Assembly (NCBI GenBank): GCA_029210875.1
Contig: JARGFJ010000001.1
Location: forward strand, 1-64,000
Reading direction: 5' to 3'
From: Gammaproteobacteria bacterium
Lineage (GTDB): Bacteria; Pseudomonadota; Gammaproteobacteria; Nitrosococcales; Methylophagaceae
DNA length: 64,000 nucleotides
In this document: positions 31,076-39,313 of the stretch, one piece after another
Position numbering within the stretch: the stretch's first letter is position 1
Layout: every line of letters starts with the position of its first letter
Notes under the pieces: generated by a model
The model's database searches: none
What the model saw: the letters and a program-made list of their open reading frames with translations, nothing else
Told to the model about the DNA's origin: nothing
Program-made: the position numbers and the translations under genes

Positions 31076-31711
31076 TTATGCTGCGTCAACTAAAGCACGT
31101 AATTCTTTAGCAGATTCTGCTGGAGAAGGAGCGCCATAGATAGCCGCGCCAACAACAACGATTGCAGCACCAGCTTGAACTGTGCTTTGGATAGTATCTT
31201 TGTTGATGCCACCAGCAACAGAAATTTTAACGTCTAAGCCTAAGCCAGCGATCAATTTAAGATCTTCAAAAGGTGTTTGACCTGCGGCTTGTGCATCAAG
31301 ACCAGTGTGAACACCGATGATTTGAGCACCGTTTGCAGCAGCAGCTTTAGCAACAGCAGCTTTATCTTCAACACCAATTAAATCGATTTGAGCTTCAGCG
31401 TTATTAGCGTTAGCAGCTTTGATAACACCGTTGATTGTAGCCATATCAGCAGCACCCAAAACTGTAGTGATATCACCACCAGCTTCGAAGAAAGGAGTTG
31501 CTTCGTATTCACCCGCATCCATTGTTTTAAGGTCAACAAGGATTTTTTTATCAGGGTGAGCAGCTTTTAATGCTTTAACAAGCTTAAGACCGTTGTATTT
31601 AATGCAAGGTGTTCCGATTTCTAGAATGTCAACATAAGGTGCAACTGCTTCTGCTAAAGCCATAGTTGCGTCGAAGTCTAGAGAATCTAGAGCCATTTGG
31701 ATTTCTGCCAT
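31076..31711 (-). CDS. hps: 3-hexulose-6-phosphate synthase, copy 1
   Basis: HPS condenses formaldehyde with ribulose-5-phosphate, the fixing step of the RuMP cycle. The 211-residue TIM barrel shows ALDSLDFDATMALAEAVAPY at the start, EIGTPCIKYNG, LVDLKTMDAGEYEA with the metal-binding acidic residues near 58-66, VHTGLDAQ near 135 and SVAGGINKDT. I chose the second ATG (31711): AGGAG lies seven bases before it, whereas it nearly touches the first ATG. By eye about 85% identical to the second copy at 33608. Confidence 0.95.
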   Translation of the reverse strand: MAEIQMALDSLDFDATMALAEAVAPYVDILEIGTPCIKYNGLKLVKALKAAHPDKKILVDLKTMDAGEYEATPFFEAGGDITTVLGAADMATINGVIKAANANNAEAQIDLIGVEDKAAVAKAAAANGAQIIGVHTGLDAQAAGQTPFEDLKLIAGLGLDVKISVAGGINKDTIQSTVQAGAAIVVVGAAIYGAPSPAESAKELRALVDAA

Positions 31712-31769
31712 GATCATACTCCTAAAGTATTTTATTTTATTATTTCACGTTCAATTACGCGGGTTTCGA

Positions 31770-31799
31770 ACTATAGTTCACAAATAAGCCTGGTGTCAA
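31770..31799 (-). promoter_or_regulatory. Strong sigma-70 promoter for hps-phi
   Basis: Minus strand -35 TTGACA (31799-31794), 18-base spacer, -10 TATAGT (31775-31770). The -35 is perfect and preceded by AAA, exactly as in the second hps promoter. Leader length to the ATG is about 55 bases. Confidence 0.75.
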
Positions 31800-31821
31800 T
31801 TTAGACCTAAGTGTGAAAATT

Positions 31822-31868
31822 TCAGCCCACCATCCGATTGTTTGGTAGCAGGCTGAGAATTTTTTGGT
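31822..31868 (-). terminator. Probable terminator after tal
   Basis: TCAGCC (near 31855) and GGCTGA (near 31822) form the base of an imperfect stem with T-rich sequence on both sides (AATTTT on the minus strand, TTTTTT on the plus strand). It lies between the tal stop and the hps promoter. The stem has internal mismatches, so efficiency is uncertain. Confidence 0.55.
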
Positions 31869-31887
31869 TTGAGCTAAAGCTTAAATA

Positions 31888-32871
31888 TTAAGCTTCGATT
31901 TCAGCTAGACGATTTGCTAATAACGCTTCAAGCGCTTCTAGTGCTTTTGCAAAACCATCAATACCTTCTGATAATTTTTCAGTCGCCATACGATCAGCGG
32001 CGTGCATCGCATCAAATGTTGCTTTATCCATATCGATTTTTTCAATATCAGATGCTGCCGCTTGTGCTGGAGATAATTTACGAACTAATTCGCCTTCTGT
32101 TGATTGTAATTCATCAAGCAAGCCAGGAGAAATTGTTAATAAATCAACACCAGCTAATTCTGTTATTTCACCAACGTTACGGAAGCTAGCGCCCATAACT
32201 TCGGTTTTATAACCAAATTTTTTGAAATAGTTATAAATTGCAGTTACAGAAACAACACCTGGATCTTCAGCTGGTTCGTATGAATCACGACCAGTATCTT
32301 TTTTGTACCAATCAAGAATACGACCTACGAAAGGTGAAATTAATTGAATGCCATTCTCAGCACACGCAATAGCTTGGTGAAGACCAAATACTAATGTTAA
32401 GTTGGTGTGAATGCCTTCTTGTTCAAGCACTTTAGCTGCTTGAATACCTTCCCAAGTTGCTGCAACTTTGATTAAGATACGGTCACGCGAAACACCAGCG
32501 GCTTCATACTGAGCAATCAAATCACGACCTTTTTCAATTGTCGCATCAGTGTCATAAGACAATCTGGCATCAACTTCAGTTGAAACACGTTGTGGCACGA
32601 TGTCCAGAATTTTCAGACCAAATGAAACAGCTAAACGATCGAATGCCAGCGTAACAACTTCTGAAGCAGGTGCATTCGCTCCGACAGTGGCACGAGCGCC
32701 TTTAAGTGTGTCATCAACGATGCTCTGATATTCAGGCATTTGAGCCGCAGCGGTGATTAAAGATGGATTTGTTGTTGCATCACGAGGTGTAAATTGTTGT
32801 ATTGCAGCAATATCACCAGTATCGGCAACAACAACTGTCATTTCTTTGAGTTGGTCTAGTAAATTTGCCAT
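31888..32871 (-). CDS. tal: Transaldolase
   Basis: Transaldolase moves a dihydroxyacetone unit between sugar phosphates and, in the RuMP cycle, helps regenerate ribulose-5-phosphate. The 327 residues are TalB-like: [15 protein letters not shown] near 29, [20 protein letters not shown] near 128 with the Schiff-base lysine, and [18 protein letters not shown] near 155. It sits 177 nt upstream of hps copy 1, separated by a terminator, so it is probably its own unit. Confidence 0.96.
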   Translation of the reverse strand: MANLLDQLKEMTVVVADTGDIAAIQQFTPRDATTNPSLITAAAQMPEYQSIVDDTLKGARATVGANAPASEVVTLAFDRLAVSFGLKILDIVPQRVSTEVDARLSYDTDATIEKGRDLIAQYEAAGVSRDRILIKVAATWEGIQAAKVLEQEGIHTNLTLVFGLHQAIACAENGIQLISPFVGRILDWYKKDTGRDSYEPAEDPGVVSVTAIYNYFKKFGYKTEVMGASFRNVGEITELAGVDLLTISPGLLDELQSTEGELVRKLSPAQAAASDIEKIDMDKATFDAMHAADRMATEKLSEGIDGFAKALEALEALLANRLAEIEA

Positions 32872-33026
32872 GTGTTAGATACCTTTTATTGTCAAAAATT
32901 AGTAAATCGTCAGTATATAGCTATTAGCTATTTCATCAGAAATTGAGTTATTCATAATTATCATTTTAACCATGGTTTTTTACAGCCTGATAGGTAAAAC
33001 GACAAATAAACCTTCGTAGCGCGTTG

Positions 33027-33326
33027 TTAGCCTTGGCGACGAATATATTTTTCTACACCAGTAAGTGGCTTGGCAGTTGCCTGATTTTGAATATAAGCTT
33101 CAACGCCAGTAACAGGTTTAAGCGCAGTCTGATTGCGGATGTATTTCTCAACGCCAGTTAATTGTTTTGCCGTTGCTGCGTGATTACGAATGTAACGTTC
33201 AACACCAGTCAGACCATCATTGCTTGCTGTTGATGCTGATGCCACGGCGGTGTTTTTATCAGAACCTGATGAAAACAAGCCACAAAAAAAGTCGCACATT
33301 GAAGCAAAAAAACCTTTTTCATTCAT
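33027..33326 (-). CDS. Small protein with four TGVEKYIRNQ repeats, function unknown
   Basis: I do not recognise a characterised family. The 99 residues have a hydrophobic N-terminal stretch with two cysteines (FFASMCDFFCGLF, 6-18), a Ser/Ala/Asp linker (19-38), then four tandem repeats beginning at residues 39, 56, 72 and 88. Each reads [LV]TGVE.YI[RQ]N followed by a short QATAKP-like linker, so the spacing is 16-17 residues. The repeats could form amphipathic helices. AGAGGTA stands before the ATG as ribosome site. It lies between tal and the second hps, in the same orientation. Codon use looks like its neighbours, so it is likely native. Confidence 0.8.
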   Translation of the reverse strand: MNEKGFFASMCDFFCGLFSSGSDKNTAVASASTASNDGLTGVERYIRNHAATAKQLTGVEKYIRNQTALKPVTGVEAYIQNQATAKPLTGVEKYIRRQG

Positions 33327-33552
33327 TAGAAATACCTCTAGTTTATTTATGTTTAATCTCTATCCGGCCAGAGATATTCTGGTTAAAAGGATAAGTTACT
33401 ATTATTAGCTTAGTTGTGGCAAGTCAAAACATCAATCTAACATCTTAAATGTGAGGATATATCTTTTAACTTTCCTGTGGCTGAGCTACCCAATAATTAT
33501 CATGAATAAGCTATGACCAATACGCTTGAAAGACAATGTCTATCCAAGAGTT

Positions 33553-33583
33553 AAAAAAAACGAGTGACCAAAAGGCCACTCGT
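33553..33583 (-). terminator. Intrinsic terminator after hps copy 2
   Basis: Minus strand ACGAGTGGCC-TTTT-GGTCACTCGT forms a ten-pair stem (one G-T), followed by eight T. It lies about 25 bases after the hps stop. Confidence 0.9.
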
Positions 33584-33607
33584 CATTTTTGAATGACTTA
33601 AATAGTC

Positions 33608-34249
33608 TTATGCTGCATCTACTAATGCGCGCAATTCTTTAGCAGATTCTGCTGGAGAAGGAGCGCCATAGATAGCTGCGCCAACAACAACGATAGTTGC
33701 GCCAGCTTGAATTGTGCTTTGGATAGTGTCTTTGTTGATACCACCAGCAACTGAGATGCGAACACCTAAGTTTAAGTCAGCAATTAATTTAAGATCAGCA
33801 AATGGTGTTTGACCCGCTGCTTGTGCATCAAGACCAGTGTGAACACCGATGATTTGCGCACCGTTTGCTGCTGCTTGAGTTGCACATGCTGCTTTATCTT
33901 TAACACTGATTAAGTCGATTTGAGCTTCAGCGTTGTTTGCGTTCGCTGCTTTAATAACACCGCCCATAGTAGCTTTGTCAGAAACACCTAATACTGTGCA
34001 GATATCTGCACCAGCTTCGTAGAAAGGCGTTGCTTCGTATTCACCAGCATCCATTGTTTTAAGGTCAACAAGGATTAATTTTTCTGGGAATTTTGCTTTT
34101 AATGCAGTTACAAGTTCAAGACCGTTGTACTTGATGCAAGGTGTACCGATTTCCAAGATATCAACATAAGGTGCTACTTGCTCTGCAAGTGCAATAGTTG
34201 CGTCGAAATCTAGAGAATCTAGAGCCATTTGGATAAGTGCTTTTGCCAT
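33608..34249 (-). CDS. hps: 3-hexulose-6-phosphate synthase, copy 2
   Basis: A second, complete HPS of 213 residues with every motif of the first copy (EIGTPCIKYNG, LVDLKTMDAGEYEA, VHTGLDAQ, SVAGGINKDT). The last 60 residues of the two copies are nearly identical, while most differences cluster in residues 45-130. It has its own promoter and terminator and no phi gene, so it is a monocistronic duplicate. AGGAG precedes the ATG by eight bases. Two hps genes probably raise formaldehyde-fixing capacity or allow separate control; which one is inference. Confidence 0.95.
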   Translation of the reverse strand: MAKALIQMALDSLDFDATIALAEQVAPYVDILEIGTPCIKYNGLELVTALKAKFPEKLILVDLKTMDAGEYEATPFYEAGADICTVLGVSDKATMGGVIKAANANNAEAQIDLISVKDKAACATQAAANGAQIIGVHTGLDAQAAGQTPFADLKLIADLNLGVRISVAGGINKDTIQSTIQAGATIVVVGAAIYGAPSPAESAKELRALVDAA

Positions 34250-34306
34250 GCTGACATGCTCCTAAAAGGTTGATTTAATTTGTTTACGCTAAAAATACGC
34301 TGTGAA

Positions 34307-34336
34307 AATATAAAGCAGATCATGGCTCTATGTCAA
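34307..34336 (-). promoter_or_regulatory. Sigma-70 promoter for hps copy 2
   Basis: Minus strand -35 TTGACA (34336-34331), 18-base spacer, -10 TATATT (34312-34307). The layout and the AAATTGACA context match the promoter of hps copy 1. Confidence 0.7.
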
Positions 34337-34472
34337 TTTTATTGCCCAAGCGTTACCTGTGGATGTTGATATAGGCTAGACAGCATCAATTAGAGTGTGC
34401 CAAGCTGGGGCGCTAAAAAAAGATACTAGCGACTTAATTATTACTTAACTTAAATGGCGGTAGCTCATAACC

Positions 34473-35306
34473 ATGACTGTTTTAGACGATTTTGACAGTT
34501 TTATTATTGATATGGATGGTGTGCTTTGGCATGGCAATAATCCGATAGATGGAATTATTGAATTTTTTGCTATGTTACGCCAGCTTCAAATTCCTTTTGT
34601 TTTAGCAACAAATAACGCAAGTCTGACCCAGCAACAGTATGTTGATAAATTGGCCAATATGGGAATTACTGTTGCTACAGATGAAATATTGACATCAAGT
34701 ATGGCAACAGCACGCTATTTAGTGACACATTTACCGCCAGAAATACGCCGTGCTTTTGTTATTGGCGAACAAGGTTTACGTCAACCTTTGCTTGATGCCG
34801 GTTTTTTTCTAACCGAGCTGTACCAAGTTAATCAGCCAGATAAAGGCATTTTTGATCAAGGGGCTGATATTGTTGTTTCGGGCCTAGATCGACAATTAAC
34901 ATGGGATAAATTAGCCACTGCAACGCTCAATATTAAAGCCGGTGCACACTTTTTTGCGACTAATGCCGATACTACTTTACCAACAGAACTGGGAGATGTT
35001 ATCGGCAATGGCGGCACAATTGCAGCCTTAGAAGCTGCAACAGGAGTCAAACCTATCAGTATTGGAAAACCGCAGCCTATTCTTTATCAACAAGCATTAG
35101 AATTATTGGGTTCAACACGAGAACGTACCATAGCGATTGGAGACCGGCTGGATACTGATATTTTGGGTGCAGTCAATGCCGGCATGCGCAGTGTTTTAGT
35201 GTTAACTGGAATATCGACTAGCGATGATATTGCTCGAGTGGAGTATCAACCCACATGGGTTATGGCTGATATAACAGAAATTACACAAACCTTAGCTAAG
35301 AATTAA
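34473..35306 (+). CDS. HAD-IIA family sugar phosphatase, NagD-like
   Basis: The 277 residues carry HAD motif I DMDGVLW near residue 13, motif II ATNNAS near 46, lysine in GKPQPILY near 196 and motif IV IGDRLDTDILGAVNAGM near 221, with the IIA cap between motifs II and III. NagD-type enzymes dephosphorylate sugar phosphates, nucleotides or phosphoglycolate; the substrate cannot be read here. It lies 18 bases before dhaK, so the pair is likely one operon, perhaps clearing or recycling phosphorylated sugars linked to the RuMP cycle. Confidence 0.88.
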   Translation: MTVLDDFDSFIIDMDGVLWHGNNPIDGIIEFFAMLRQLQIPFVLATNNASLTQQQYVDKLANMGITVATDEILTSSMATARYLVTHLPPEIRRAFVIGEQGLRQPLLDAGFFLTELYQVNQPDKGIFDQGADIVVSGLDRQLTWDKLATATLNIKAGAHFFATNADTTLPTELGDVIGNGGTIAALEAATGVKPISIGKPQPILYQQALELLGSTRERTIAIGDRLDTDILGAVNAGMRSVLVLTGISTSDDIARVEYQPTWVMADITEITQTLAKN

Positions 35307-35324
35307 AGTGGGGGAGAATTTACA

Positions 35325-36314
35325 ATGAAAAAAATAATTAATGGTGTTGACAGTTTATTAGAGGAAAGCCTTTCTGGTTTTGCAAAAGCACACAGCGATA
35401 TCATTCAACTTAACAGTGCGCCTCATTTTGTAAGTCGACGAAACGGTGGACAGCCGTCAAAGGTTGCCTTAGTTTCTGGTGGCGGTTCTGGTCATGAGCC
35501 ACTTCATACAGGTTTAGTAGGGATGGGTATGTTAGATGCAGCATGTCCAGGCCAAATATTTACCTCGCCCACACCTGATCAAATGATGGCAGCCGCTCAA
35601 GCGGTAGAAAATGGGGCCGGTGTTTTATTTATCGTTAAAAATTATGCTGGTGATGTCATGAACTTCGAGATTGCAGCAGAAATGCTCGAGTGTGAACATC
35701 AAACCGTTTTAGTGTGTGATGACGTTTCCCTAGACAAAGATCATAGTACAGGTCGTCGTGGTGTTGCGGGAACACTAATAGTTGAAAAGATTGTTGGTGC
35801 CGCAGCAGAAGCGGGGGCGAGTCTTCAACAATGCAAAGTCTTAGGTGATCGCGTTAATAATGCAACAGCCTCAATGGGGCTGGCTTTGACCAGTTGTACT
35901 GTACCAGCATTAGGTAAACCAACATTTGATATTGGATCGAATGAAATTGAGATGGGCGTTGGCATTCACGGTGAGCGAGGTCGTGAACCGATGGATCTTA
36001 CTAGCGCCACTGAAATGGTGGCGCATTTAGTTGCAGCCATAGATAAAGAATTACAACCGCAACAGGGGCAGAAAGTCTTATTGCATGTTAATGGTTTTGG
36101 TGGCACACCGCTGATGGAACTTTATTTAATCTATGATTTAGCAGCGCAATACTGGCAAGAAAAAGGCGTTGAAATCGTACGATCATTAGTCGGTAACTAC
36201 ACCACATCACTTGATATGGCGGGTGCGTCAGTTACGTTGACTTTATTAGATGTCGATATGCTGACGTATTGGGATGCCCCCGTTCACACTGCGAATTTAC
36301 GCTGGGGTTGTTAA
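35325..36314 (+). CDS. dhaK: Dihydroxyacetone kinase DhaK-domain protein, orphan
   Basis: The 329 residues equal one DhaK domain. GGGSGHEPLHTG near residue 51 is the glycine-rich site, and GIHGERGRE places the dihydroxyacetone-binding histidine at about 215. The end WDAPVHTANLRWG is the usual DhaK terminus, so it is not truncated. The ATP-binding DhaL domain and the PTS donor DhaM are absent from the window, so it cannot phosphorylate dihydroxyacetone by itself. GGGGGAG precedes the ATG. It follows the HAD phosphatase and ends 50 nt before the flgH promoter. Confidence 0.9.
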   Translation: MKKIINGVDSLLEESLSGFAKAHSDIIQLNSAPHFVSRRNGGQPSKVALVSGGGSGHEPLHTGLVGMGMLDAACPGQIFTSPTPDQMMAAAQAVENGAGVLFIVKNYAGDVMNFEIAAEMLECEHQTVLVCDDVSLDKDHSTGRRGVAGTLIVEKIVGAAAEAGASLQQCKVLGDRVNNATASMGLALTSCTVPALGKPTFDIGSNEIEMGVGIHGERGREPMDLTSATEMVAHLVAAIDKELQPQQGQKVLLHVNGFGGTPLMELYLIYDLAAQYWQEKGVEIVRSLVGNYTTSLDMAGASVTLTLLDVDMLTYWDAPVHTANLRWGC

Positions 36315-36363
36315 GTAACCTGAACACTGGATAATTAGTGTGCTTCGGGTTTTATGTTGGTTA

Positions 36364-36379
36364 TGGCACAAAATCTGCA
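36364..36379 (+). promoter_or_regulatory. Sigma-54 promoter before flgH
   Basis: TGGCACAAAATCTGCA gives GG at 36365 and GC at 36377 with ten bases between, only one base off the core consensus. Predicted start is about 36390, so the leader would be about 26 bases. Confidence 0.7.
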
Positions 36380-36411
36380 TTTCTCCAAATAACAATCGGT
36401 ATTTGGAGAAA
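36380..36411 (+). promoter_or_regulatory. Inverted repeat covering the flgH ribosome binding site
   Basis: TTTCTCCAAAT (36380-36390) and ATTTGGAGAAA (36401-36411) pair perfectly over 11 bases with a ten-base loop. The 3' arm contains the GGAG ribosome site (36405-36408) for the flgH ATG at 36416. A transcript starting at the sigma-54 start near 36390 would lack the 5' arm. Confidence 0.75.
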
Positions 36412-36415
36412 TATC

Positions 36416-37123
36416 ATGAAATTATTCGTTAAATTAGTTGCTTTAAGCAGCCTTGTTTTAGTTACGGGTTGTATGTCAAATACGGCAAAGCGTGATCCTG
36501 ACTATGCTGCAGTCAGGCCAGTTGCAGTGCCGCCTCAGGAGGTACAAGACGGTGCTATTTTTAATGCCGGAAATAATATCTCGCTGTTTGAAGATTATCG
36601 TGCTCGTCGTGTTGGCGATATTTTGACGGTTAAATTAGAAGAAAAAACCGATGCTGAAAAAGAAACTGAAACAACAATCAGCAAAAGTAATAGGAATAGC
36701 ATCACTAATCCAACAGTATTTGGTACTACCCCTCAATTTGATCTTCCTAGTCAATTACCGTTAGCCAGCACAAATAATAATAATTTGGCGTTTGAGCTGG
36801 GGTCATCAAGTGATTTTAGTGGGCAAGGTGATAGTGACCAAAGCAATGAATTAACGGGCAGTATCAGCGTGTCGGTGGTTGAAGTATTAGCTAATGGTAA
36901 TTTGATTATTCGAGGTGAAAAAATAATCGCTATTAATCAAGGTAACGAATATCTTCGTCTTGCAGGCATGATTAGTCCAAGAGACATTGATGCAGACAAT
37001 ACTATCTCATCAAAACGAATTGCTGATGCTCAAATTTCCTATATTGGCGACGGCCCGACTAATGATGCCAATGTTGTGGGGTGGCTAGGACGTTTCTTTT
37101 TAAGTGCGTTGATGCCATTCTAA
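36416..37123 (+). CDS. flgH: Flagellar L-ring protein FlgH
   Basis: FlgH is the outer-membrane lipoprotein ring around the flagellar rod. The 235 residues start [19 protein letters not shown], a lipoprotein signal with lipobox VTGC at 16-19. [19 protein letters not shown] near 65 and the C-terminal ISYIGDG...GWLGRFF are typical. The ATG at 36416 is chosen because it opens the signal peptide and has GGAG seven bases upstream; the frame is open 26 codons further but that stretch covers the promoter. It heads flgHIJKL. Confidence 0.95.
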   Translation: MKLFVKLVALSSLVLVTGCMSNTAKRDPDYAAVRPVAVPPQEVQDGAIFNAGNNISLFEDYRARRVGDILTVKLEEKTDAEKETETTISKSNRNSITNPTVFGTTPQFDLPSQLPLASTNNNNLAFELGSSSDFSGQGDSDQSNELTGSISVSVVEVLANGNLIIRGEKIIAINQGNEYLRLAGMISPRDIDADNTISSKRIADAQISYIGDGPTNDANVVGWLGRFFLSALMPF

Positions 37124-37139
37124 TTTTAAGGTGAGTGAT

Positions 37140-38234
37140 ATGAAATTTAAACTAATTGTGATAACACTGGCCTTGTTGCTGACATCGACGCTGAGCTATG
37201 CCGAGCGGATTAAAGATTTGGCATCTATCGCTGGTGTTCGAAACAATCAACTGATTGGCTATGGCTTAGTGGTTGGACTCAATGGTACTGGCGATAAAAC
37301 TAAATTTACCGGTCAGAGTATTCGCAGTATGTTACGTGAAATGGGCGTAACACTGGCTCCAGGAATTGATCCCAAAAGTAAAAATGTGGCAGCCGTAATG
37401 GTGCATGCTGATTTACCTGCTTTTGCTAAACCTGGTCAAACAATTGACGTCACAGTGTCTTCTTTGGGCGATGCCAAGAGTTTACGTGGCGGTAGTTTGA
37501 TTATGACACCACTAAAAGGTGCGGATGGTCAGATCTATGCCATGGCACAGGGAAATTTAGTTGTTGGCGGCTTTGGCGCTGAAGCTGGTGATGGCTCACG
37601 CGTAACCGTCAATATACCCAGTGCTGGTCGTGTACCAAATGGTGCGACGGTTGAGCGTACAGTTGGTAACGCCTTTAATGTTGGTGATTATCTGATTTTG
37701 AATTTAAATCAACCTGATTTTACAACGGCAAGCCGCCTTACTGATTCTATCAATCACACCTTAGGTAAAGGCACGGCAAAATCAATGGATGCATCATCGA
37801 TTAAAGTCAATGCACCGCGTGACCCTAGCCAACGTGTACCGTTTTTATCATTGATCGAAAACCTGGAATTAAAGCCGGGTGAGGCTGCTGCCAAGATTAT
37901 TGTTAACTCTCGTACTGGCACAGTTGTCATTGGTCAACATGTTCGTGTCAGTCCGGCTGCCGTCACTCACGGTAACTTGTCCGTGACTATTTCTGCCAAT
38001 ACCGAAGTCAGTCAGCCTAATGCTTTATCACAGGGCGAAACCGTTATTGTGCCAAATTACGATATAGAGATAACAGAAGAAGACAGCAGAATGTTCAAGT
38101 TTGATCCGGGGGTTACCTTGGATGAAATTGTACGCGCAGTTAATCAGGTTGGTGCAGCGCCAGGTGATTTGGTCGCGATATTAGAGGCGCTAAAACAAGC
38201 GGGCGCTCTGACGGCTGATTTGGTGATCATTTAG
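37140..38234 (+). CDS. flgI: Flagellar P-ring protein FlgI
   Basis: FlgI forms the periplasmic ring in the peptidoglycan. The 364 residues begin with a Sec signal [21 protein letters not shown], cleaved before [21 protein letters not shown], the family signature; NGTGDKT and [24 protein letters not shown] follow. The ATG at 37140 starts the signal and has AAGGTGAG about eight bases before it, better than the GTG at 37131. Sixteen bases after flgH. Confidence 0.96.
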   Translation: MKFKLIVITLALLLTSTLSYAERIKDLASIAGVRNNQLIGYGLVVGLNGTGDKTKFTGQSIRSMLREMGVTLAPGIDPKSKNVAAVMVHADLPAFAKPGQTIDVTVSSLGDAKSLRGGSLIMTPLKGADGQIYAMAQGNLVVGGFGAEAGDGSRVTVNIPSAGRVPNGATVERTVGNAFNVGDYLILNLNQPDFTTASRLTDSINHTLGKGTAKSMDASSIKVNAPRDPSQRVPFLSLIENLELKPGEAAAKIIVNSRTGTVVIGQHVRVSPAAVTHGNLSVTISANTEVSQPNALSQGETVIVPNYDIEITEEDSRMFKFDPGVTLDEIVRAVNQVGAAPGDLVAILEALKQAGALTADLVII

Positions 38235-38272
38235 TCATGATGTGGCTTGCTTCTTTTGGAATAACATGTTAC

Positions 38273-38296
38273 GTAGGTCGAACTTCAATTCGACAA
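38273..38296. repeat. REP-like unit in the flgI-flgJ spacer
   Basis: GTAGGTCGAACTTCAATTCG followed by ACAA is a hairpin-forming unit (GTCGAA / TTCGAC) of the same family as the units at 19863 and 42567. It fills part of the spacer between flgI and flgJ and shows that the frame open upstream of flgJ here is not coding. Confidence 0.75.
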
Positions 38297-38313
38297 ATAA
38301 TGGCTATACAGAC

Positions 38314-39279
38314 ATGAGCCAAATTCAACATACAGCTTTAGATTTCAAAGGTCTTGCCGAACTTCGTCATTCTGCGACTGTTGATCAAAAAGATCAAGAC
38401 ACCTTGCGTCAAGTTGCAGGTCAGTTTGAGTCTTTGTTTGTCAATATGATGTTAAAGAGTATGCGTCAGGCAAAATTGGCAGAGGGTATTTTTGATAGTT
38501 CTCAAAGCGATACCTATAGAGAAATGGCCGATCAACAACTTGCTATTGATTTATCCTCTCGAGGTGGCATCGGTCTGCAAGAGGTGATCATGCGTCAATT
38601 AGGCGGTCAACTTGACTCGAAATTGGCGACCAACCCCCCGTTGGGTGGCGAGCCACAGTTTTATAATAGTGACACAGTCAAGGTTAGACCTGTATTAGAC
38701 AATAACGACACTGCTGATGTAGCTAAACAGATTATTTCAGATGCACCGATAAGCTCATCTCACAATAATGAGCCGCAATCTGAACTGAGCTTTGATTCGC
38801 CACAACAGTTTGTTGAAAAACTATGGCCAATGGCAAAACGCGCAGCAGATAAAATTGGTGTAACACCCGAGCTTATTTTGTCTCAAGCAGCCTTAGAAAC
38901 CGGCTGGGGTAAACACGTTATTAACAAAGCCAATGGCGAATCAAGTTTTAATTTGTTCAATATCAAAGCGGATAGTCGTTGGACCGGTGATAAGACCAGT
39001 GTGGGTACAGTTGAATATCACAATGGCGTAGCGATTAGACAACAAGCTCAATTTAGAAGCTATGAGTCTTATCAACACAGTTTTGATGATTACGTCAACT
39101 TCTTGCAAACACAGCCGCGTTATCAAAATGCATTAAAACAAACGGATAACCCTGAACAGTTTATCGAAGCGCTTCATAAATCTGGCTATGCGACTGATCC
39201 TGACTATGCCGATAAAATTAAACGCATTATGAACAGTGCTACATTGGCACAGTTCTCGCAACAGCCCAATTATTCATGA
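38314..39279 (+). CDS. flgJ: Flagellar rod-assembly protein and muramidase FlgJ
   Basis: The 321 residues combine an N-terminal rod-cap domain (LRQVAGQFESLFVNMMLKSMR near 32) and a C-terminal glucosaminidase domain from about 175, with SQAALETGWGKHVI carrying the catalytic Glu, NLFNIKADSRWTG, and FRSYESYQHSFDDYVNFL. It cuts peptidoglycan to let the rod pass. The ATG at 38314 gives the usual MSQIQ start; the longer frame runs through a REP-like repeat, so it is rejected. Confidence 0.94.
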   Translation: MSQIQHTALDFKGLAELRHSATVDQKDQDTLRQVAGQFESLFVNMMLKSMRQAKLAEGIFDSSQSDTYREMADQQLAIDLSSRGGIGLQEVIMRQLGGQLDSKLATNPPLGGEPQFYNSDTVKVRPVLDNNDTADVAKQIISDAPISSSHNNEPQSELSFDSPQQFVEKLWPMAKRAADKIGVTPELILSQAALETGWGKHVINKANGESSFNLFNIKADSRWTGDKTSVGTVEYHNGVAIRQQAQFRSYESYQHSFDDYVNFLQTQPRYQNALKQTDNPEQFIEALHKSGYATDPDYADKIKRIMNSATLAQFSQQPNYS

Positions 39280-39313
39280 TTATCGTCGAATTATTGACGG
39301 ATAGGGGCTAGAT

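Noticed and set aside
33027-33220. Tandem DNA repeat as a possible CRISPR or VNTR
   Set aside because: The periodicity (48-51 bases) is that of a coding repeat with codon-level variation; no unique spacers or identical repeats.
33167-33408. Plus-strand frames opposite the four-repeat small protein
   Set aside because: The repeat pattern is meaningful only on the minus strand, where a ribosome site and hydrophobic start are present.
36338-36415. 26-codon upstream extension of flgH
   Set aside because: It covers the sigma-54 promoter and the inverted repeat; the internal ATG opens a proper lipoprotein signal with a GGAG site.
38242-38313. 24-codon upstream extension of flgJ
   Set aside because: The stretch runs through a REP-like repeat and the later ATG gives the normal FlgJ start.
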